Shown here: in pieces, positions 7,027 to 9,248 of the stretch
How positions within the stretch are numbered: position 1 is the first letter of the stretch
Layout of the letters: each line of letters begins with the position of its first letter
Assembly: GCA_051892875.1 (NCBI GenBank)
Contig: JBJFGR010000098.1
Location: 1-9,248 of the forward strand
Length of the DNA: 9,248 nt
Direction: 5' to 3'
Source: JBJFGR01 sp051892875
Lineage (GTDB): Bacteria; Pseudomonadota; Gammaproteobacteria; Enterobacterales; Succinivibrionaceae
Notes under the pieces: model-generated
Told to the model about the DNA's origin: nothing
The model's database searches: none
What the model saw: only the letters and a program-made list of their open reading frames with translations
Position numbers and translations under genes: made by a program

Positions 7027-7051
7027 TTGTGTTTCAAAAATCATAACACAA
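7027..7051. repeat. Spaced inverted repeat upstream of the nucleotidase gene
   Basis: TTGTGTT (7027-7033) and AACACAA (7045-7051) are perfect inverted copies separated by 11 bp. The right arm overlaps the candidate -35 hexamer ATAACA at 7043-7048. It may be an operator for a dimeric regulator or a short hairpin; no T-run follows, so it is not an ordinary terminator. Confidence 0.4.
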
Positions 7052-7071
7052 GATCGCATAATTTATATTAT
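7043..7071 (+). promoter_or_regulatory. Candidate promoter of the nucleotidase gene
   Basis: ATAACA (7043-7048, four of six consensus bases) and TATTAT (7066-7071) are 17 bp apart. Transcription would begin near 7078, leaving a leader of about 90 nt to the preferred start codon at 7168, or about 20 nt to the in-frame ATG at 7099. AT-rich DNA gives many such matches, so this is tentative. Confidence 0.35.
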
Positions 7072-7167
7072 GTTAACAAAAGATAATATAAAAATAAAAT
7101 GACTTATTCTATAAGCAATTTTATAATAAATGATATTATAAGATTATTAATCTATTGTTTAAGGTTT

Positions 7168-8907
7168 ATGAAATTTTTTAAATATTTTTCTCTAATAAGA
7201 TTCTCTGCATTTATTATTATTCCAACATGTGTGTCTTGTACATCGCACACATCATCTTCTTTATCTTCCTCTTTAGATTCTAATAATGATTTTGAATCAC
7301 AAAAAGTTTCTACAAGTTTAAAAATTCTGCATATTAATGATACACATTCTTACATACAACCTCAGCCTGTAGTATTTAGTATTGATAATAAAACAATAAC
7401 TTTAAAATCTGGTGGTATTCCAACTCTTACTTCTTATATAAAAAAGGAAAAACAAAAATCTCAAAATGTTTTAATAATTTCAGCAGGAGATCAGATTGTT
7501 GGTTATGCTCCTAATTATGATAAATATAAAGGAAAACTAGATGCAATTGCACATGGATTATTAGGAACTAATTATTATATTTTAGGCAATCATGAATTTG
7601 ATTATGGTATAGATGGAGTTAATCAATTTATTAATTTTATGAAATCGAAAGCCCCTAACTCTATTCTTTTAAATACAAATATTCAAAATTTAAAGGGTTT
7701 TGTTGCTTATCAAGATAAAAATATAGGATTATATGGTATTGTTTCATCTGATAAGATAAAGAACAGTTCTATTTCAAAAAATATTACTTTTAAAGATTCT
7801 ATAAATTCAGTAAACGAGCAAACTAAAATCTTAAAAAATAAAGGAATCAATATTCATATATTAGTCAGTCATCAAGGTATGGAACAAAATATTAAAGATG
7901 CAAAAAAATTCAATGATATTGATATAATAATTAGTGGAGATTCCCATGAGCTATTAGGCGATTTCAAAGCGTTAAATATCAAAACTAATTACTCATTTCC
8001 AGTATTAACAACTAATGCAAAAGGAAACAAAGTATGCATTGTAGAAGCTTATGAATATGGAAAAACTATTGGTAATTTAGATGTGAATTTTGATAAAAAT
8101 GGAAATGTTATTTCTTGTAAAGGCTCAACCAAGTTCTTACTTGAAAATGATAAATATAATTTAACAAAAACAAACTATTTAAATTTTGAATTAGTTGAAC
8201 CAGACAAGGAAGCGATTCAAGTGTTATCTCCATACTTAGAAGAAATAAAACAAAATGATTCAAAATTAGGAATAGTCAAAGAACCCTTATGTTCCTCAAG
8301 ATCCCCTACTGACTTTTGTGTTGTAAAAAATTCTGTTGCTAAAAATGGATCTGAAACATGTCATGTTCTAAGTCAAATTTATCTAGACTATTTTAATAAA
8401 TTGGATTATAAAATTGATCTAGTATTACTTAATTCTGGAGCTTTTAGAGTTGATATATATGAAGGTGATTTATATTCAAGTTACCTTAAATCAGTGATTC
8501 CTTATAAAAATACTTTTGCTATAATAAAATTAAAGGGATCTGAATTTAAAAAAATTATATCCGATGAACTAAAATATATCATGGAAGATCATGGTTCTCG
8601 AAGTGGTGGCTTTCCATGTGGTTATGGTTTTTCTTATCATATGGAACTAAATTCCCCAAACTATTTAGAGAGTTTAATTGTTAAAGAAAAAGACACATCT
8701 TTTTTAGAAATTGATTTAAATAAAGATTATTATGTTTTAGTAAATAATTATATAAAACAAGGAAAAGATGGATATCGTCTGTTAAAAGACAAGAAAAATC
8801 TACTAAAAAACAACCAATTAAATGTTGATGATATTTCAATAATTGAAAAATATTTACAGAAAAACAGTTCATTGCCTTTAAATAGAGATAAGGGCACCAT
8901 TTATTAA
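7168..8907 (+). CDS. NadN-like 5'-nucleotidase / metallophosphatase lipoprotein
   Basis: This 579-residue protein belongs to the UshA/NadN 5'-nucleotidase family: a calcineurin-like metallophosphatase domain followed by a 5'-nucleotidase C-terminal domain. Metal-site motifs are ILHINDTHS (D58, H60), SAGD (D108), LGNHEFDYG (N141, H142), VSHQG (H235) and SGDSHE (H260). The C-terminal domain shows NSGAFRVDI, PYKNTF, GGFPCGYGFSY and KDGYRLL. Order and wording recall Haemophilus NadN, which splits NAD to NMN and AMP and also has 5'-nucleotidase activity; UshA-like action on AMP or UDP-sugars is the alternative. The start at 7168 yields a basic, hydrophobic signal peptide ending in CVSC, so C24 is probably lipidated, followed by a Ser-rich linker; AAGG at 7161-7164 precedes it closely. 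An in-frame ATG at 7099 would add 23 residues and has no ribosome binding site. The protein should act outside the inner membrane in nucleotide or NAD salvage. Confidence 0.88.
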   Translation: MKFFKYFSLIRFSAFIIIPTCVSCTSHTSSSLSSSLDSNNDFESQKVSTSLKILHINDTHSYIQPQPVVFSIDNKTITLKSGGIPTLTSYIKKEKQKSQNVLIISAGDQIVGYAPNYDKYKGKLDAIAHGLLGTNYYILGNHEFDYGIDGVNQFINFMKSKAPNSILLNTNIQNLKGFVAYQDKNIGLYGIVSSDKIKNSSISKNITFKDSINSVNEQTKILKNKGINIHILVSHQGMEQNIKDAKKFNDIDIIISGDSHELLGDFKALNIKTNYSFPVLTTNAKGNKVCIVEAYEYGKTIGNLDVNFDKNGNVISCKGSTKFLLENDKYNLTKTNYLNFELVEPDKEAIQVLSPYLEEIKQNDSKLGIVKEPLCSSRSPTDFCVVKNSVAKNGSETCHVLSQIYLDYFNKLDYKIDLVLLNSGAFRVDIYEGDLYSSYLKSVIPYKNTFAIIKLKGSEFKKIISDELKYIMEDHGSRSGGFPCGYGFSYHMELNSPNYLESLIVKEKDTSFLEIDLNKDYYVLVNNYIKQGKDGYRLLKDKKNLLKNNQLNVDDISIIEKYLQKNSSLPLNRDKGTIY

Positions 8908-8922
8908 AAAGGAGCACCCCAC

Positions 8923-8950
8923 TTTAAAGCTCATATAATTGAGCTTTGAA
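8923..8950 (+). terminator. Hairpin after the nucleotidase gene, probable terminator
   Basis: TTTAAAGCTCA (8923-8933) and TGAGCTTTGAA (8940-8950) pair over 11 positions with one G-U pair and a 6-nt loop. It begins 15 bp beyond the stop codon. No U-run follows, so intrinsic termination would be weak; it may instead protect the mRNA 3' end. Confidence 0.5.
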
Positions 8951-9248
8951 TACATTTATGAAAAAATCTGAAACCAAGTCGCATTCAATATTAATGATAT
9001 ATTCTACAGTATTATTTAAATTAAAATGCAACATGAATAGTTGGCAACCAAACAGTCAGTAATTACTGATAACTAATTTGTTGCCATCCCTTTCACACCA
9101 AGACCAATAATTCATTTGATTTTTTTATGTCGCCAATCTCTTATAAAACGAAACACCAACAACCTCTAATTAAGATCTCAATTATTGATGTACCTTACAT
9201 TTCGCACTTAAAATTTGTATATTTTCACCTTCATTCCTAAACATCAAT
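8951..9248. other. Right-end region without a recognisable gene
   Basis: I see no gene here. A 34-codon frame at 8958-9062 lacks a ribosome binding site. A minus-strand frame of 21 codons runs from the right edge to a stop at 9182-9184 and could be the tail of a gene outside the window, though nothing supports it. Stop codons interrupt every longer frame. The region is less A/T-extreme than the other spacers and contains the nested inverted repeat at 9042-9086. Confidence 0.5.
9042..9086. repeat. Nested inverted repeat
   Basis: TGGCAAC (9042-9048) and GTTGCCA (9080-9086) are perfect inverted copies. Between them lies a perfect 14-bp palindrome, TCAGTAATTACTGA (9056-9069). The arrangement could form a branched hairpin or be a double binding site. 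No T-run follows on either strand, so a simple terminator is unlikely. Confidence 0.45.

Noticed and set aside
8681..8917. A 78-codon minus-strand frame over the end of the nucleotidase gene
   Set aside because: It is antisense to conserved C-terminal domain codons; its Leu/Tyr/Phe-rich translation reflects complementing Lys/Asn-rich sequence.
8958..9062. A 34-codon plus-strand frame after the nucleotidase gene
   Set aside because: No Shine-Dalgarno sequence and no recognisable protein features; it lies just beyond a hairpin.
9085..9190. A degraded transposase on the minus strand near the right end
   Set aside because: Short frames such as RDWRHKKIK look protein-like but are broken by stops and match no transposase motif that I can name.

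Overview
The window is a strongly AT-rich stretch of bacterial chromosome (not counted, but intergenic DNA is almost all A/T and codons favour A/T at the third position). It holds six full-length protein genes and no RNA gene, CRISPR array or complete insertion sequence that I can see. The organism is most likely a low-GC gammaproteobacterium. The best pointers are a short-form E. coli-like UDP-glucose dehydrogenase and a 5'-nucleotidase family lipoprotein that, from memory, most resembles the NAD nucleotidase NadN of Pasteurellaceae. A relative of Pasteurellales or a similar host-associated lineage would fit, but the sequence alone does not settle this.

Layout, left to right. Positions 1-290 hold no intact gene, only possible decayed coding sequence. 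ugd (UDP-glucose 6-dehydrogenase) runs leftward at 340-1518 and ends at a hairpin terminator. An AEC-family membrane transporter (1752-2690) runs rightward and converges on metY (O-acetylhomoserine sulfhydrylase, 2764-4044, leftward), with a two-way terminator between them. A 421-bp spacer separates metY from a divergent Rrf2-family regulator (4466-4915). It carries two clean palindromes, one just upstream of each gene's likely -10 element. glmS (5075-6928) follows with its own promoter and a strong terminator. A lipoprotein metallophosphatase/5'-nucleotidase (7168-8907) comes next and ends in a hairpin. The last 300 bp are gene-free and contain a nested inverted repeat.

Functional links are modest. 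ugd and glmS both supply nucleotide-sugar precursors (UDP-glucuronate; glucosamine-6-phosphate for UDP-GlcNAc), but they are separate transcription units. The most coherent unit is metY with the divergent Rrf2 regulator: a sulfur-assimilation enzyme beside a regulator with three conserved-type cysteines, which suggests local control of methionine/homocysteine synthesis by Fe-S or cysteine status. The nucleotidase would act at the cell surface in nucleotide or NAD salvage. I see no clearly new multi-gene system; the novelty candidates are regulatory sites and small details.
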